From an uncultured Pelagibacteraceae bacterium (GTDB lineage Bacteria; Pseudomonadota; Alphaproteobacteria; Pelagibacterales; Pelagibacteraceae): DNA of 38,718 nt. Both the position numbers and the translations under genes were made by a program. The notes under the pieces are model-generated. The model ran no database searches, was not told where the DNA came from, and worked only from the letters and a program-made list of their open reading frames with translations. Location: NCBI GenBank assembly GCA_902529785.1, contig CABZXV010000009.1, positions 1 to 38,718 of the forward strand. Direction: 5' to 3'. Shown here piece by piece: positions 8,516-24,751 of the stretch. Positions within the stretch are counted from its first letter, which is position 1. The number at the start of each line of letters is the position of its first letter.

Positions 8516-10291
8516 TTAGTTTAATTTTTGTTGTTTTTTGAGCTCTTTTAGCTCATTAAATGTTGACTCACTTAAATCTTTAGATAATCTTGATTCTAAC
8601 TCCTCTATTCTCATTTCAAGTTCATAATTTTTTAAATCTCTCGTTATTTCAGATAGAATTTCAAGAATTTTTTCGTCATCAGAAAAATTTTTAAACATTA
8701 TATGTTTTATTGATGCATATTTTAAAACTCTTCCTATTAAATTTTGGTCTATATCAAAATTTTCAATATCTGTAATTTCAAAGTTATTTGATTGAGATAA
8801 TATTTCACTCAATAATAATTTATTTTCACTACTAAACAATTTAACGTTTTCTATTAAATTAAAGTTATTTTTTATTAATTCAGGTTTTTTTAGCAAAATA
8901 TATAAAAAAGAAAATTCTTTAATATCGATTGCTCTAAGCGACTTGGTTTCATTATAATAATTTTGTGTTGATTTAAGTGATTTATAATGTGTTGAATAAT
9001 TTTTTTTATATTTTGAGTTTGTATTTGGTGTAAGCTCAGAAACTTTTTCTAAAAAATATTCTAGCACATATTTTTTAATAAAATTGTCTTTAATAGTTGA
9101 CGAAATTGACCTTAATCTTTTCTCAAAAATTGCTCTTGAGGATGGACTATTATCCATATTTTTATAATAATGATTAAATATAAATTCATGTATAGTAACT
9201 GCATTACTTTGAGAAAAGTCTAAGAAAAAATCCTTACCTTTCTCATTTACAAAACTATCAGGGTCATGTTTATCGGGCAAAAATAGAAATGAGATTTTTT
9301 TTTCTGGCTTTAATTCAATTATAGAATTTTCTGCTGCTCTTAATGCAGCTTTGTAACCACTGTCATCTCCATCAAAACATATGACTATTTCATCAAAAAA
9401 CTGATTTAAAGTTAAAATTTGGCTACTTGTCAATGATGTGCCTAAATTTGCAACAACATTATCTATTTTATTTTTACTTAATCCAATCACATCCATATAG
9501 CCTTCAACCAAAAAAATATTGTTTACATTATTTGATAATCTACGTGCAAAATCCAAATTAAAAAGATTTGATCCTTTTTTAAAAAAGGGAGTCTCAGGAG
9601 AATTTATATATTTTGCCAAATATTTATTGTCATTTAAAATTCTTCCCCCTAGAGCAATAGGATCACCAGAAATATTTTTTATAGGGAATAAAACTCTTCC
9701 TCTGAATCTTGAAACATATTTTTTTTTGTTTTCATCAAAATAAAAAAGGCCGGTGTCTTTAATTTCATTTTCGTTAAATTCTTTAAATATATTTTTTTGG
9801 AAGGTTAAGTCATTTGTTTCAAATCCAATCTTAAATTTTTGAACTTCTTCTTTAGTTAAACCTCTTTTTTTGAGGTAATCTTTAGCCACAATAGAATTTG
9901 AATTTCTTAACAACTCGTCATGATAATGATCTACATAATTATTTATTATAGACTTATAATTATTCCATTTTTTCTCTCTAATCTCATCTTCTTTTGAAAA
10001 AGTATATGGTCGCATACCTGCAAGATTTGCAAGTGACTTAACAGCTTCCCCAAATTTTAAATTTTGTGTTTTCATTACAAAATCAAAAATGTTTCCGTGT
10101 TCTGCAGTACTAAAACAATGATAAAACTCCTTTTCATCATTTACAGTAAAAGATGGAGTTTTTTCAGTTTTGAACGGAGACAAACCTACATATTCTTTCC
10201 CTCTTTTTTTAAGATTTACAGTTTTAGATACAACTGTTGAAACTTTTAGTCTTGTTTTTATTTCCTCTAAATACTCTTTTGGATACTTCAT
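8516..10291 (-). CDS. dnaG: DNA primase DnaG
   Basis: '[17 protein letters not shown]', TOPRIM '[15 protein letters not shown]', '[19 protein letters not shown]', '[13 protein letters not shown]'; next to rpoD. Confidence 0.97.
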   Translation of the reverse strand: MKYPKEYLEEIKTRLKVSTVVSKTVNLKKRGKEYVGLSPFKTEKTPSFTVNDEKEFYHCFSTAEHGNIFDFVMKTQNLKFGEAVKSLANLAGMRPYTFSKEDEIREKKWNNYKSIINNYVDHYHDELLRNSNSIVAKDYLKKRGLTKEEVQKFKIGFETNDLTFQKNIFKEFNENEIKDTGLFYFDENKKKYVSRFRGRVLFPIKNISGDPIALGGRILNDNKYLAKYINSPETPFFKKGSNLFNLDFARRLSNNVNNIFLVEGYMDVIGLSKNKIDNVVANLGTSLTSSQILTLNQFFDEIVICFDGDDSGYKAALRAAENSIIELKPEKKISFLFLPDKHDPDSFVNEKGKDFFLDFSQSNAVTIHEFIFNHYYKNMDNSPSSRAIFEKRLRSISSTIKDNFIKKYVLEYFLEKVSELTPNTNSKYKKNYSTHYKSLKSTQNYYNETKSLRAIDIKEFSFLYILLKKPELIKNNFNLIENVKLFSSENKLLLSEILSQSNNFEITDIENFDIDQNLIGRVLKYASIKHIMFKNFSDDEKILEILSEITRDLKNYELEMRIEELESRLSKDLSESTFNELKELKKQQKLN

Positions 10292-10752
10292 TTTTGGTTA
10301 AGTAATTCTTTTATCATTGCTCCGGCTTTAGAGAAATCAATACTATCAGCATTATTTTTTTTTAATTCGCCCATTACTTTGCCCATATCTTTAATTGAAC
10401 TTGCTCCAGTAGAATTAATAATCTCAGAACATAGCTTCCTAGTATCTTCTTCGCTAAGTTGTTGGGGTAAATATTGACTAATTACTTCCACTTCTTTCTC
10501 CTCTACTTCTTGAAGATCATTTCTATTGTTTTTTTTGTACATTTCTATTGATTCGGTTCTTTGCTTTATCATTTTTTTTAAAAGCTTTTTAACATCCTCG
10601 TCATCAGTCTCTTTTTTATCAACTTGAGATCTGTTGCTAATATCCAAATCCTTAATTCCTGATAAAATTAACCTATAAGTTGATATTTTATTTTTATCCT
10701 TCGCTTTTAAAGCACTTTTATAGTCTGTTTCGATTTTTTCCCTTAAGCTCAT
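10288..10752 (-). CDS. GatB/YqeY domain protein
   Basis: 'MSLREKIETDYKSALKAKDKNKISTYRLILSGIKD', 'LLKKMIKQRTESIEMYKKNNRNDLQEVEEKEVEVISQYLPQQLSEE'; 4-bp overlap with dnaG. Confidence 0.9.
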   Translation of the reverse strand: MSLREKIETDYKSALKAKDKNKISTYRLILSGIKDLDISNRSQVDKKETDDEDVKKLLKKMIKQRTESIEMYKKNNRNDLQEVEEKEVEVISQYLPQQLSEEDTRKLCSEIINSTGASSIKDMGKVMGELKKNNADSIDFSKAGAMIKELLNQK

Positions 10753-10876
10753 AGTATAATTTTATCGCATCAAAAAAATTCTTCAAAAAGAAAAAAAAAT
10801 TTTTTACACAATATACATTAGATGTGTTGCGCAAAAAAAGGTTTTATTGTATAGACCTTTAACTCATGAGTTGTAA

Positions 10877-12070
10877 TTGAACAAAAAACAAAAAAATAAA
10901 ATTGCAATTAATCATCAATTTCCAACAGGTATTTTAGTTTTAGACAACAAGATAGTTTTCAAGGGTATTGGTCTTGGATATCAAGGTACAGCAACTGGAG
11001 AAGTTTGTTTTAACACTTCTTTAACAGGATACCAAGAGATTATATCAGACCCTTCGTATGCTGGCCAAATTATTAACTTTACATTTCCTCATATTGGAAA
11101 TGTTGGAACTAACAATGAAGATTTAGAGTCTGATAAAATTTGGACAAGAGGTGCAATATTTAATTCGGAGATTACTTCTCCCTCAAATTACAGAGCTTTA
11201 AAAACCTTAGATGAATGGCTTAAAAAAAACAAAATAGTTGGATTGACTGGATTAGATACAAGAGGCTTGACAAATTTTATTCGTGATAAAGGCGCTCCAA
11301 AAGGAACGATATCAAATAATAAGAAAGGTAAATTTAATACAAAAAAATTAATTAATAATTCAATTAAATGGCCTGGACTAAATGGCCTTGACCTTGCAAA
11401 AGAAGTTTCAACAAAAAAAACTTATTCTTGGAAAGGTTTTAAAACTTGGAGAAAAAAGACTGGGTATGAAAAAAATAAAAAAAAAGTATTTACGATAGTT
11501 GCAATTGATTATGGAATAAAAAAAAATATTTTAAGATATTTTTCTGATTATAATTGTGATGTAAAAGTAGTTTCTTGTAAGACAACTGCTGAGGAGATTT
11601 CAAAATTAAAACCAGATGGAATTTTTTTGTCGAATGGGCCAGGTGACCCAGCAGCAACTGGCAAATATGCAATTAAAATTATACAAAAATTAATTAAAAA
11701 GAATTATCCAATATTTGGTATTTGCTTAGGCCATCAAATTTTAGCTTTGGCATTAAATGCTAAAACAAAAAAAATGAAATTAGGTCACAGAGGGGCAAAT
11801 CATCCAGTAAAAAATTTACTCAACAATAAAGTAGAGATCACAAGCCAGAATCATGGTTTTGAAGTAATAGAAAAAAGTCTACCAAAAAACGTACAAATAA
11901 CGCACAAATCACTTTTTGATAAAAGTATTGAGGGAATAAGATTAAAAAAGAGACCAGTTTTTTCAGTTCAATACCATCCTGAGGCAAATCCAGGACCACA
12001 GGATAGTCAATATTTATTCAAAAGCTTTATTCAAGATGTAAAAAAGTATGCCAAAAAGAAAAGACATTAA
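10877..12070 (+). CDS. carA: Carbamoyl-phosphate synthase small subunit (TTG start)
   Basis: '[35 protein letters not shown]', '[11 protein letters not shown]', '[17 protein letters not shown]', '[16 protein letters not shown]'. Confidence 0.97.
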   Translation: MNKKQKNKIAINHQFPTGILVLDNKIVFKGIGLGYQGTATGEVCFNTSLTGYQEIISDPSYAGQIINFTFPHIGNVGTNNEDLESDKIWTRGAIFNSEITSPSNYRALKTLDEWLKKNKIVGLTGLDTRGLTNFIRDKGAPKGTISNNKKGKFNTKKLINNSIKWPGLNGLDLAKEVSTKKTYSWKGFKTWRKKTGYEKNKKKVFTIVAIDYGIKKNILRYFSDYNCDVKVVSCKTTAEEISKLKPDGIFLSNGPGDPAATGKYAIKIIQKLIKKNYPIFGICLGHQILALALNAKTKKMKLGHRGANHPVKNLLNNKVEITSQNHGFEVIEKSLPKNVQITHKSLFDKSIEGIRLKKRPVFSVQYHPEANPGPQDSQYLFKSFIQDVKKYAKKKRH

Positions 12071-15000
12071 AAAAATATTAGTCATTGGTGCAGGCCCAAT
12101 AATAATTGGACAAGCATGCGAATTTGATTATTCAGGTACTCAAGCTTGTAAGGCACTTAAAGATGAAGGTTTTGAGGTAGTATTAATAAATTCAAATCCT
12201 GCAACTATTATGACAGATCCTGGAGTTGCTGATAAAACTTATATTGAGCCCATTACAATTCCAGTTCTTGAAGAAGTGATTAAAAAAGAAAAGCCTAATG
12301 CAATTCTTCCTACTATGGGTGGCCAGACAGCTTTAAATTTAGCAATAAGTGCAGAAAAAGCTGGTCTACTTAAAAAATATAAAATTGAACTAATTGGAGC
12401 TAAATCAAAAGCAATTGAAAATGCTGAGGACCGGAAAAAATTTAGAAAAAATATGTCTGACATCGGTTTAGATTTACCAAAGTCAAGGATAATAAATAAT
12501 TTCAAAGATGCCTCGAAATGTTTAAGAGAAATTGGTTTGCCCGCAATCATAAGACCTTCATTCACATTGGGTGGATTAGGTGGAGGAATTGCAAAAAGTA
12601 AAAAAGAATACTTTAGACTTGTCAGAAACGGAATGAATGAGTCTCCTCAAAATCAAGTTTTAATTGAGGAGTCTTTAGAGGGGTGGAAAGAATTTGAAAT
12701 GGAAGTTGTTAGAGACAAAAATGACAACTGTATAATCATTTGTTCAATTGAAAATGTAGATCCAATGGGAATACATACTGGAGACTCAATAACTGTAGCT
12801 CCAGCATTAACACTTACAGATAAAGAGTACCAAGTAATGAGAAACGCATCTATAGCTTGTCTTCGAAAAATAGGTGTTGAGACAGGAGGATCAAATGTTC
12901 AATTTGCCATTAATCCTAAAAATGGGAGAATGGTTATAATTGAAATGAATCCAAGGGTGTCTAGATCCTCGGCTTTAGCCTCTAAAGCAACAGGTTTTCC
13001 AATTGCAAAAGTAGCTGCTAAGCTTGCAGTTGGATATACTCTTGATGAATTAAAAAATGAAATAACAAAGGTAACACCCGCTTCATTTGAACCAACAATT
13101 GACTATGTGGTTACAAAAATACCTAGATTTACATTTGAGAAATTTTCTGACACTAAAGCTGTACTTGGAACTTCAATGAGATCGGTTGGTGAGGCAATGG
13201 CAATTGGCAGAAACTTTAAAGAATCCTTTCAAAAAGCTATGGTTTCGTTAGAAACCGGATTATCTGGATTGGACAATTTTTTTAATTACTCAAAAAAAGA
13301 AATTTTAAAAAATTTAAAAGTTAATATTCCAAATAGACTCCTATTAATTGGTGAAGCTTTTAGGAAAAATATTTCATTAAAAAAAATTTATAAACTATCT
13401 AAAGTTGATCCTTGGTTCTTAAATCAAATCAAAGATCTTGTTGATGAAGAAAAAAATATAATTAAGGAAGGAATTCCAAAAACATACAATGAGTTTAATA
13501 GAATTAAATCCATTGGTTTTTCAGATAAAAAACTATCAAAACTTACAGGAGTTAAAGAAAAAATCGTCAGATCGAAAAGAGTTGCTCTTAAAGTTTTGCC
13601 TGTCTTTAAAAAAGTAGATACTTGTGCAGCAGAATTTAAATCCTTTACTCCATACATGTATTCAACTTATCAAAGAAATTTTTCATTGAATACTGAGTGT
13701 GAGGCTGATCCAAGCAATAAGAAAAAAATAATTATTCTTGGAGGAGGTCCAAATAGAATTGGGCAGGGAATAGAGTTCGATTATTGCTGTTGTCAGGCAA
13801 GTTTTTCATTAAAAGAAGCTGGATTTGAAACAATTATGGTTAATTGTAACCCAGAAACTGTTTCAACAGATTATGATACGAGTGATAGGCTATACTTTGA
13901 GCCTCTTATAGAGGAATACGTTCAGAGTATTATTCTAAAAGAAAAATCTAAAGGAAATCTTATTGGAGTTATCGCTCAATTTGGAGGCCAAACGCCAATT
14001 AAGTTGGCAAAATTTTTAAATGAAAATAATTTACCAATACTTGGTACTCAATACAGTTCAATTGATTTAGCAGAGGATAGAGATAGATTTAGAGATCTTT
14101 TAATCAAATTAAATCTAAAACAAGCTGAAAGTGGAATTGCAAATAAATTTGATGAGGCAATAAAAATAAGTGAAAAAATTGGACTCCCAGTTGTTGTTAG
14201 ACCTTCATATGTTTTGGGTGGGCGCGCAATGGAGATAGTCCATGATAAAAGCCAACTAAAAAAGTTTATTAATGAAGCATTTAAAGCTTCAGAACAAAAT
14301 CCAATTTTGATTGATAAATTTATAGATCATGCCATGGAAGTTGATGTAGATGCCATCTCCGATGGTAAGGATGTTTATGTTGCGGGTATCATGCAACACA
14401 TTGAAGAGGCGGGAGTCCATTCTGGAGATTCGGCTTGTTGCTTACCGCCTGTTTCGATCAAAGATAATCTTTTAAAAGAAATTAAAATCCAAACTAGAAA
14501 ATTAGCATTAGCATTAAAGGTAAAAGGGCTTTTAAATATTCAATTTGCAATAAAAAAAGATGAAATCTTTGTGATAGAGGTAAATCCCAGAGCAAGTAGG
14601 ACAGTGCCATTTGTTTCAAAGGCTAATGGGGTTCCGCTTGCTAAAATTGCATCCAGAATAATGGCAGGAGAAAAACTTTCAAAGTACAAATTAAAATATA
14701 AAACTAATAAAAAATATGCAGTAAAAGAAGCAGTATTTCCATTCAATAAATTTCCAGACAGTGATTTATTGCTTGGACCAGAGATGAAATCTACCGGAGA
14801 AGTAATGGGCTTTGATGATGACTTTGGTATGGCAATAGCCAAAAGTCAAATAGCTGCAGCAAATTCATTACCAACAAAAGGTTTAGCATTTTTATCAGTC
14901 AAAGACTCTCATAAACAAGAAATTGTTGGAGTTGCACAGAGATTATTAAAACTTGGATTTACACTATCCGCAACTAAGGGAACTGCAGATATTTTAATTA

Positions 15001-15272
15001 AGAATGGTATGAGATGCAGAAAAATTAACAAAGTAAGTAGTGGCAAACCTCATATTGTAGATATCCTAAATTCTAAAAAAATATCATTGGTAATTAATAC
15101 TGGTGGAGGAAATAGTGAAAATAGAATTAGTGATGCAAGAGCACTTAGAAGAGGGACTTTAGCTAATAAAATTCCTTATTGCACTAACATGTCTACAGCA
15201 TATTCATTTTTAGAAGCAATAAATGCATTAAAGACAAAAAAACTTAAAGTAAAAGCTCTACAAGAAAATTAG
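12048..15272 (+). CDS. carB: Carbamoyl-phosphate synthase large subunit
   Basis: 1074 aa; '[30 protein letters not shown]', '[12 protein letters not shown]', second half '[23 protein letters not shown]'. Confidence 0.98.
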   Translation: MPKRKDIKKILVIGAGPIIIGQACEFDYSGTQACKALKDEGFEVVLINSNPATIMTDPGVADKTYIEPITIPVLEEVIKKEKPNAILPTMGGQTALNLAISAEKAGLLKKYKIELIGAKSKAIENAEDRKKFRKNMSDIGLDLPKSRIINNFKDASKCLREIGLPAIIRPSFTLGGLGGGIAKSKKEYFRLVRNGMNESPQNQVLIEESLEGWKEFEMEVVRDKNDNCIIICSIENVDPMGIHTGDSITVAPALTLTDKEYQVMRNASIACLRKIGVETGGSNVQFAINPKNGRMVIIEMNPRVSRSSALASKATGFPIAKVAAKLAVGYTLDELKNEITKVTPASFEPTIDYVVTKIPRFTFEKFSDTKAVLGTSMRSVGEAMAIGRNFKESFQKAMVSLETGLSGLDNFFNYSKKEILKNLKVNIPNRLLLIGEAFRKNISLKKIYKLSKVDPWFLNQIKDLVDEEKNIIKEGIPKTYNEFNRIKSIGFSDKKLSKLTGVKEKIVRSKRVALKVLPVFKKVDTCAAEFKSFTPYMYSTYQRNFSLNTECEADPSNKKKIIILGGGPNRIGQGIEFDYCCCQASFSLKEAGFETIMVNCNPETVSTDYDTSDRLYFEPLIEEYVQSIILKEKSKGNLIGVIAQFGGQTPIKLAKFLNENNLPILGTQYSSIDLAEDRDRFRDLLIKLNLKQAESGIANKFDEAIKISEKIGLPVVVRPSYVLGGRAMEIVHDKSQLKKFINEAFKASEQNPILIDKFIDHAMEVDVDAISDGKDVYVAGIMQHIEEAGVHSGDSACCLPPVSIKDNLLKEIKIQTRKLALALKVKGLLNIQFAIKKDEIFVIEVNPRASRTVPFVSKANGVPLAKIASRIMAGEKLSKYKLKYKTNKKYAVKEAVFPFNKFPDSDLLLGPEMKSTGEVMGFDDDFGMAIAKSQIAAANSLPTKGLAFLSVKDSHKQEIVGVAQRLLKLGFTLSATKGTADILIKNGMRCRKINKVSSGKPHIVDILNSKKISLVINTGGGNSENRISDARALRRGTLANKIPYCTNMSTAYSFLEAINALKTKKLKVKALQEN

Positions 15273-15931
15273 TCAACTTTCCAATCTGTTTTAAATGTTA
15301 CATAATTTACTTGCAGGCATCTTCTCTCTTTAATTATTTCTTTCTTTTCCATACCGTGCCAAGTATTGGGTCCGCTAGAAAAAAAATATCCATAATTATC
15401 CTTATATGGTAATGTTTTAATTAGCTTTAAATCACTATCATAAAAATCTGTACCAAGTTCCTGACTTTCATTATGTTTGTTAACGAATAATAAACATGAC
15501 ATAAGTTTTTCCTTAATATCACAATGTGGTTTCAGCCAAAAACCTTCTCGATCACATATAACTTCAACTCTTACATAAGAATTAGACAAATCTTTATTTA
15601 TTAATTCAGAAATTTTTAGATGAGTTTCTTTACTTTGAAGTTCTTTAATCAAATTTGTAAGTCCTGGAAATTCTCTGGTATTTTCATGAGTTACAAAACA
15701 TCTAAATTTTAAAGCTTTTCCACCATCTGAAATTCCTTCTCTAAATTTTCCCTCACCTCCATCAATAGCTCTGGTTCCATCATAATTAAGGTTATGTTTT
15801 GCTGGGTCAGATATATCTGCTCCTATTATTTCATTGATTTGATCATCTGTTAGAGGTTTATTTAATTCCCAATGCTCAAATGGATTATCAAATTTTTTTG
15901 AGTTGTTTAGTATTGAGTTTAAAAATGACAT
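15269..15931 (-). CDS. 2OG-Fe(II) oxygenase-like protein
   Basis: 220 aa; HxD '[20 protein letters not shown]', distal His 'GPNTWHGM' and Arg '[10 protein letters not shown]', consistent with a DSBH dioxygenase. Confidence 0.72.
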   Translation of the reverse strand: MSFLNSILNNSKKFDNPFEHWELNKPLTDDQINEIIGADISDPAKHNLNYDGTRAIDGGEGKFREGISDGGKALKFRCFVTHENTREFPGLTNLIKELQSKETHLKISELINKDLSNSYVRVEVICDREGFWLKPHCDIKEKLMSCLLFVNKHNESQELGTDFYDSDLKLIKTLPYKDNYGYFFSSGPNTWHGMEKKEIIKERRCLQVNYVTFKTDWKVD

Positions 15932-16875
15932 TAATAATTAATTTTTTCTTTTATAATTTTTGCTACCCTATTAGTTTCATCAAGACTTTGATAGGTCCAA
16001 TTTTCGACATCTTCTCCAAGATTTCTAGTAATATTTAAATCTCTAAACAAATTTCGAAATCTTTGGAACCGAATGTCATTTTTTTTAGGTAATATATTTG
16101 CAATATAAATAGGTTTTCCTGTTAAAGCAGCTTCAGAGATCATTGAGCTTGAGTCACAAGTAACTATAATATTTTCTGAAATGGCTAAAGCAGATAAGTA
16201 GGCTTTTTTATCTACATTCATTATAACTGTATGATTTTCACCAAAAAATTCTTTTGCGTAATGAATGGTATTTAATGGAGTCCTCATTGATGGAATTACG
16301 ACAAGTTGAAAATCTTTTTTCTTTAAAATCTTATAGAAAATTGAAAAAATATGTTTCATATTTTTTGTTGAATAATCATAGTATTTGGTTGGTCCACCCA
16401 TAATTAAGCACCAAATCTTTCTTTTATCTTTTCTTATAAATGAGTTTAAGTAATCCTTATTTTCCTCTATTTCATCTTTTGTAAGATAGTGAATTGCACC
16501 TTTCGTATTAATTATATTTGAACCACTAATTCCGTCATGTTCGGGTGCTACAATAAAATCAAAATAATCAAAATTTATTTTTGGATCTTGTATATGAATA
16601 TTAAAAACTTTTTTGTTTGATATACTTTTTAAATGGATTGATGGAATTATACTTTTTCTTCCACAAGAAATTATTATATCAAAATCTGAATAGTTTATTT
16701 TTTTGTAAACATTTTGAGAAATTGGCGTAAATTTTGGTGGAATTAAACTCCACAAACTTTTAAGTTCAACCTTATGGTGAGTAAAATCAAGATCAAGAGC
16801 TTTAGCCAAACCTTCTACTTGACTGAGCATGCCGTGCATGCCCTCAGTCAATAATATACCTTTTAATTTGCTCAT
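15931..16875 (-). CDS. ELM1-like (DUF1022) family protein, GT-B-like
   Basis: 314 aa; 'LLTEGMHGMLSQVEGLAKALDLDFTHHKVEL', 'PDIIISCGRKS'-like 'DFDIIISCGRKSIIPSIHLK', 'NIHIQDPKINFDYFDFIVAPEHD', 'VTCDSSSMISEAALTGKPIYIANI'. Confidence 0.75.
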   Translation of the reverse strand: MSKLKGILLTEGMHGMLSQVEGLAKALDLDFTHHKVELKSLWSLIPPKFTPISQNVYKKINYSDFDIIISCGRKSIIPSIHLKSISNKKVFNIHIQDPKINFDYFDFIVAPEHDGISGSNIINTKGAIHYLTKDEIEENKDYLNSFIRKDKRKIWCLIMGGPTKYYDYSTKNMKHIFSIFYKILKKKDFQLVVIPSMRTPLNTIHYAKEFFGENHTVIMNVDKKAYLSALAISENIIVTCDSSSMISEAALTGKPIYIANILPKKNDIRFQRFRNLFRDLNITRNLGEDVENWTYQSLDETNRVAKIIKEKINY

Positions 16876-16895
16876 TATTTACTATATAGACCTGT

Positions 16896-17843
16896 ATGAA
16901 TGAAAAACCAACTAAACATACAAAAGTGTTAATAATTGGATCAGGGCCAGCCGGTTATACTGCTGCTGTTTATGCTGCGAGAGCTATGCTTAAGCCAATG
17001 TTGGTTGCGGGTATGCAGCCGGGTGGTCAATTAACTATAACAACTGATGTTGAGAACTACCCTGGATTTGCAGATGTTATTCAAGGTCCATGGCTAATGG
17101 AACAAATGAGAGAGCAGGCAAAAGCAGTTGGAACAGATTTAGTTGAAGATCATATCCAGTCAGTAAATTTAAAATCTAAACCGTTTGAGGCAATTGGTGA
17201 TGGAGGACAAAAATATACCGCAGACTCGATTATAATTTCTACTGGAGCACAAGCAAGATGGTTAAACATTGAATCTGAACAAAAATTTAAGGGATTTGGA
17301 GTATCAGCTTGTGCAACATGTGATGGCTTTTTTTTCAAAGATAAAACAGTTGCAGTTGTTGGTGGAGGAAATGCTGCAGTAGAAGAAGCTATGTTTCTTA
17401 CAAAATTCGCATCAAAAGTACAATTAATTCATAGACGAGATGAACTTAGAGCTGAAAAACTATTACAAAAAAAATTAATGGAAAATAAAAAAATTGAGAT
17501 TATTTGGGACTCTGTTGTTGAAGAAGTAATAGGTGATGATGAGCCAAAAAATGTAAAAGGATTAAAAATTAAAAATGTTAAAACTAACGAAACATCAGAT
17601 TTAAAGATAGATGGATTATTTATAGCTATTGGACATGACCCTGCTACATCTTTATTTAAAGATCAGCTTGAAATGGATAGTACAGGCTATTTAATTACTA
17701 AAAGCGATTCTACCGAGACTAACATTCCAGGAGTTTACGCAGCTGGAGATGTGAAGGATAAAATTTATAGGCAGGCAGTAACTGCAGCAGGAATGGGCTG
17801 TATGGCTGCATTAGAGGCAGAGAAATATTTAGCTGCAAATTAA
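16896..17843 (+). CDS. trxB: Thioredoxin-disulfide reductase
   Basis: 'VLIIGSGPAGYTAAVYAARA', redox site 'CATCDG', 'VVGGGNAAVEEAMFLTKFASKVQLIHRRDELRAEK', 'GVYAAGDVKDKIYRQAVTAAGMGCMAALEAEKYL'. Confidence 0.97.
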   Translation: MNEKPTKHTKVLIIGSGPAGYTAAVYAARAMLKPMLVAGMQPGGQLTITTDVENYPGFADVIQGPWLMEQMREQAKAVGTDLVEDHIQSVNLKSKPFEAIGDGGQKYTADSIIISTGAQARWLNIESEQKFKGFGVSACATCDGFFFKDKTVAVVGGGNAAVEEAMFLTKFASKVQLIHRRDELRAEKLLQKKLMENKKIEIIWDSVVEEVIGDDEPKNVKGLKIKNVKTNETSDLKIDGLFIAIGHDPATSLFKDQLEMDSTGYLITKSDSTETNIPGVYAAGDVKDKIYRQAVTAAGMGCMAALEAEKYLAAN

Positions 17844-17869
17844 TAGAATATCATTTATAAAATAATATT

Positions 17870-18253
17870 ATGGAGAATATTGTAAAACAAATTCAATTGT
17901 TAGCTTTAGTAATAATACTTGGGGCTACTGTTATTGCGTTTGGTATAGAAATATATCAAATGATTGAAGTTCAAAAAGTCACTTTAGCTGATTTGCTATT
18001 ACTATTTCTTTATTTAGAGGTTTTAGCTATGGTCAGAGTATTTTGGGAGAGTCAATCAATTCAAATAACATTACCATTGTTTATTGCTATAACAGCTCTT
18101 GCTAGATTTATAATACTGCAAGGAAAATCAATAAATCCAGAAGTACTGCTGTATGAAGCTGGAGCAATTGTACTCATTGCAATAGCTATACTAGTTCTGA
18201 GATTTAGAAATTCTCCTGTTTTTGGCTTAGAGAAAAAAAGAAAATCAAAATAG
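17870..18253 (+). CDS. PsiE-like phosphate-starvation-inducible membrane protein
   Basis: 127 aa, about four TM segments; 'ADLLLLFLYLEVLAMVRVFWESQSIQITLPLFIAITALARFIIL'. Confidence 0.75.
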   Translation: MENIVKQIQLLALVIILGATVIAFGIEIYQMIEVQKVTLADLLLLFLYLEVLAMVRVFWESQSIQITLPLFIAITALARFIILQGKSINPEVLLYEAGAIVLIAIAILVLRFRNSPVFGLEKKRKSK

Positions 18254-18265
18254 TTTTAAAATTAT

Positions 18266-22656
<4,391 letters not shown>

Positions 22657-22675
<19 letters not shown>

Positions 22676-23412
22676 TTATTACAGGTGGAGCCACTAGAAT
22701 TGGTGCTGCTATTGCTAAAAAACTATCTGGCAAGGGAGTTGAAATAGTTATTCATTTCAATAAATCAAAAACAAAAGCAGAAATCCTTAAAAAAGAATTA
22801 TCACAAAATGGTACAAAAGTTTATTTAGCAAAAGGAGATTTAAGTATAGAAAAAGATGTAAACAAAATTGTTAAGTTCGCAAAGAGTAAACTAAAATATT
22901 TTGACTGTCTGATAAACAACGCATCACTTTTCGAAAATGACAAATTAGAGAATTTTACTACTGATAGTTGGGGACATCACTTAAGAACTAATTTAAGAAC
23001 GCCTGCTCTTCTATCAAAAGAATTTGCTAAAAATATAAGATCAAGAAATAATAATATTATAAATATTATTGATCAAAGAGTATTTAAACTAACACCATAC
23101 TTTTTTTCTTATACTATCAGTAAAACTGGTCTTTATACTTTGACCAAAACTAGTGCAATGAGTTTAGCTCCAAAAATTAGAGTAAATGGAATTGCACCAG
23201 GTCCTACAATAAAAAATAAAAGACAAAGTGAGAAACATTTTAAAAAACAATACATGGCAACCCCATTAAAAAGACAGGTTGATGTTGAACAAATATGTAA
23301 TGCAGTTGACTTTTTTATAAAAAATATGTCTATCACTGGACAAGTAATAGCAATAGACAGTGGACAAAGCTTAAATTGGCAAACTCCAGATATAATGGGT
23401 GGAAAAGAATGA
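22657..23412 (+). CDS. SDR oxidoreductase, pteridine-reductase-like (PTR1/FolM type)
   Basis: '[18 protein letters not shown]', '[11 protein letters not shown]', YxxxK '[13 protein letters not shown]', 'VNGIAPGPT', C-terminal 'DSGQSLNW'; two genes upstream of folB. Confidence 0.8.
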
Positions 23413-24329
23413 GAAATTTATATTTATTTTTATCGATATTTATTATCACAATATCAACATCATTTGCTGACGGTCACAACATTAAGAAAGATGGATTTTT
23501 ATCCAAGAAATTTAAAGTTACTAAATTATCAACAATTGAAGATCCAACTAATAAAATAATTTTAATTAATAATCATGGTCAAAATAATTTTGATGGAAAA
23601 CAAAGTAACTGTACATCTATAGATCAAATCAGAAATCGTGTTTCTTTAGTAGATGAAGAAATTAATGGGAAAAAAATAATGCTTTATAATTTATGTGCTC
23701 ATAAGATTGCAGGTGATATGGGTAAGAAATGGTGGTTTTCAAAAAAACCATATGAGGGTAAATCAAAATTAGACAAAAGAGTAGAACAAAATCTAGAGTT
23801 GGTAGAAAAACTAGTTTCTCTAGGAGTTCCTAGAAAACAGATATTTGTCACGGGACATTCTTGTGGTGGATTAACAACTCTATTATTCTTTTCAAGATAT
23901 CCTGACAAAGCTGGCGGAGGAATATCTTATATGCAAGCTTGCTTCGATAGACTAAGTAAAAAATATAAGGTATCAAAATTAGGAGTAGATGCAGGCTTAG
24001 CAAAATTTAGAGAGAAAAAACCTGCACAATACGAATTAAGAGCCAGATATAATAATGAAATTTTAAATAATCTTAAGGTTCCACTATTAGCTTTTACTCA
24101 TCCAAAAGATCCTTTTGAAGGATTGACCTCTGATTGGTTGGATCAAATTGATGGAATGAATAGAGTAGTTATATCTGAGGATTACACAATTGATGGAAAA
24201 AAATGCTTTAAATTAGGTAAACAAAAATCAGATAAATTTAAAGTTAAAGATGGGCATAGTATGGATCAAGCAACCTGTTTTCAATATTACAATCCTGTTA
24301 TATTAGAATATATAGGATCTAGATTATGA
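23409..24329 (+). CDS. Secreted alpha/beta-hydrolase-like protein of unknown substrate; ORF track starts at 23376
   Basis: Signal peptide '[23 protein letters not shown]', nucleophile elbow 'VTGHSCGGLTTLLFF', possible acid 'AFTHPKDPFEG' and base 'DGHSMDQATCFQYY'. ATGA overlap with the preceding SDR stop. Confidence 0.65.
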   Translation: MRNLYLFLSIFIITISTSFADGHNIKKDGFLSKKFKVTKLSTIEDPTNKIILINNHGQNNFDGKQSNCTSIDQIRNRVSLVDEEINGKKIMLYNLCAHKIAGDMGKKWWFSKKPYEGKSKLDKRVEQNLELVEKLVSLGVPRKQIFVTGHSCGGLTTLLFFSRYPDKAGGGISYMQACFDRLSKKYKVSKLGVDAGLAKFREKKPAQYELRARYNNEILNNLKVPLLAFTHPKDPFEGLTSDWLDQIDGMNRVVISEDYTIDGKKCFKLGKQKSDKFKVKDGHSMDQATCFQYYNPVILEYIGSRL

Positions 24330-24751
24330 AAAAAAATAGTTTAAAAATTGTTAAGATTGAAAAGAATAAAAGTCTTTTCAATTATGAAAAAAAGGTACTT
24401 GTTAAAGAACTTATTCTAAATTTAAAACTTGGATATTTTGATTTTGAAAAAGAGGCTCCCCAAAAAGTTAAATTTAATTTAGAGGTAAACTATGAAGATA
24501 AAAAGCCTTCTAATGATAAGGATATTAAATCAATTGTGAATTATGCAAAAATTGTAAGATTAGTAAAAAAACTTGTCAAAAATAAACACTATAATTTCCT
24601 AGAAACATTAGCGGAAGATGTATTCGATGAACTATTTAAAGATAAAAGAATTGATAAAATAAGTCTTCAAATTGAGAAATTAGAAATCATGAAAGATTGC
24701 TCATCCGTTGGTATTCAAATTTCAAAAAGAAGAAGTCATGATAGGTTCTGA
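24326..24751 (+). CDS. folB: Dihydroneopterin aldolase
   Basis: '[30 protein letters not shown]', '[36 protein letters not shown]'; 4-bp overlap with the upstream gene. Confidence 0.85.
   Translation: MKKNSLKIVKIEKNKSLFNYEKKVLVKELILNLKLGYFDFEKEAPQKVKFNLEVNYEDKKPSNDKDIKSIVNYAKIVRLVKKLVKNKHYNFLETLAEDVFDELFKDKRIDKISLQIEKLEIMKDCSSVGIQISKRRSHDRF

Noticed and set aside
10753-10876. Possible riboswitch or attenuator upstream of carA
   Set aside because: No recognisable conserved aptamer, leader peptide or strong terminator hairpin could be identified by eye.
12239-12565. Minus-strand ORFs within carB (also 13424-13657 and 14540-14842)
   Set aside because: Antisense shadow ORFs of a conserved gene.
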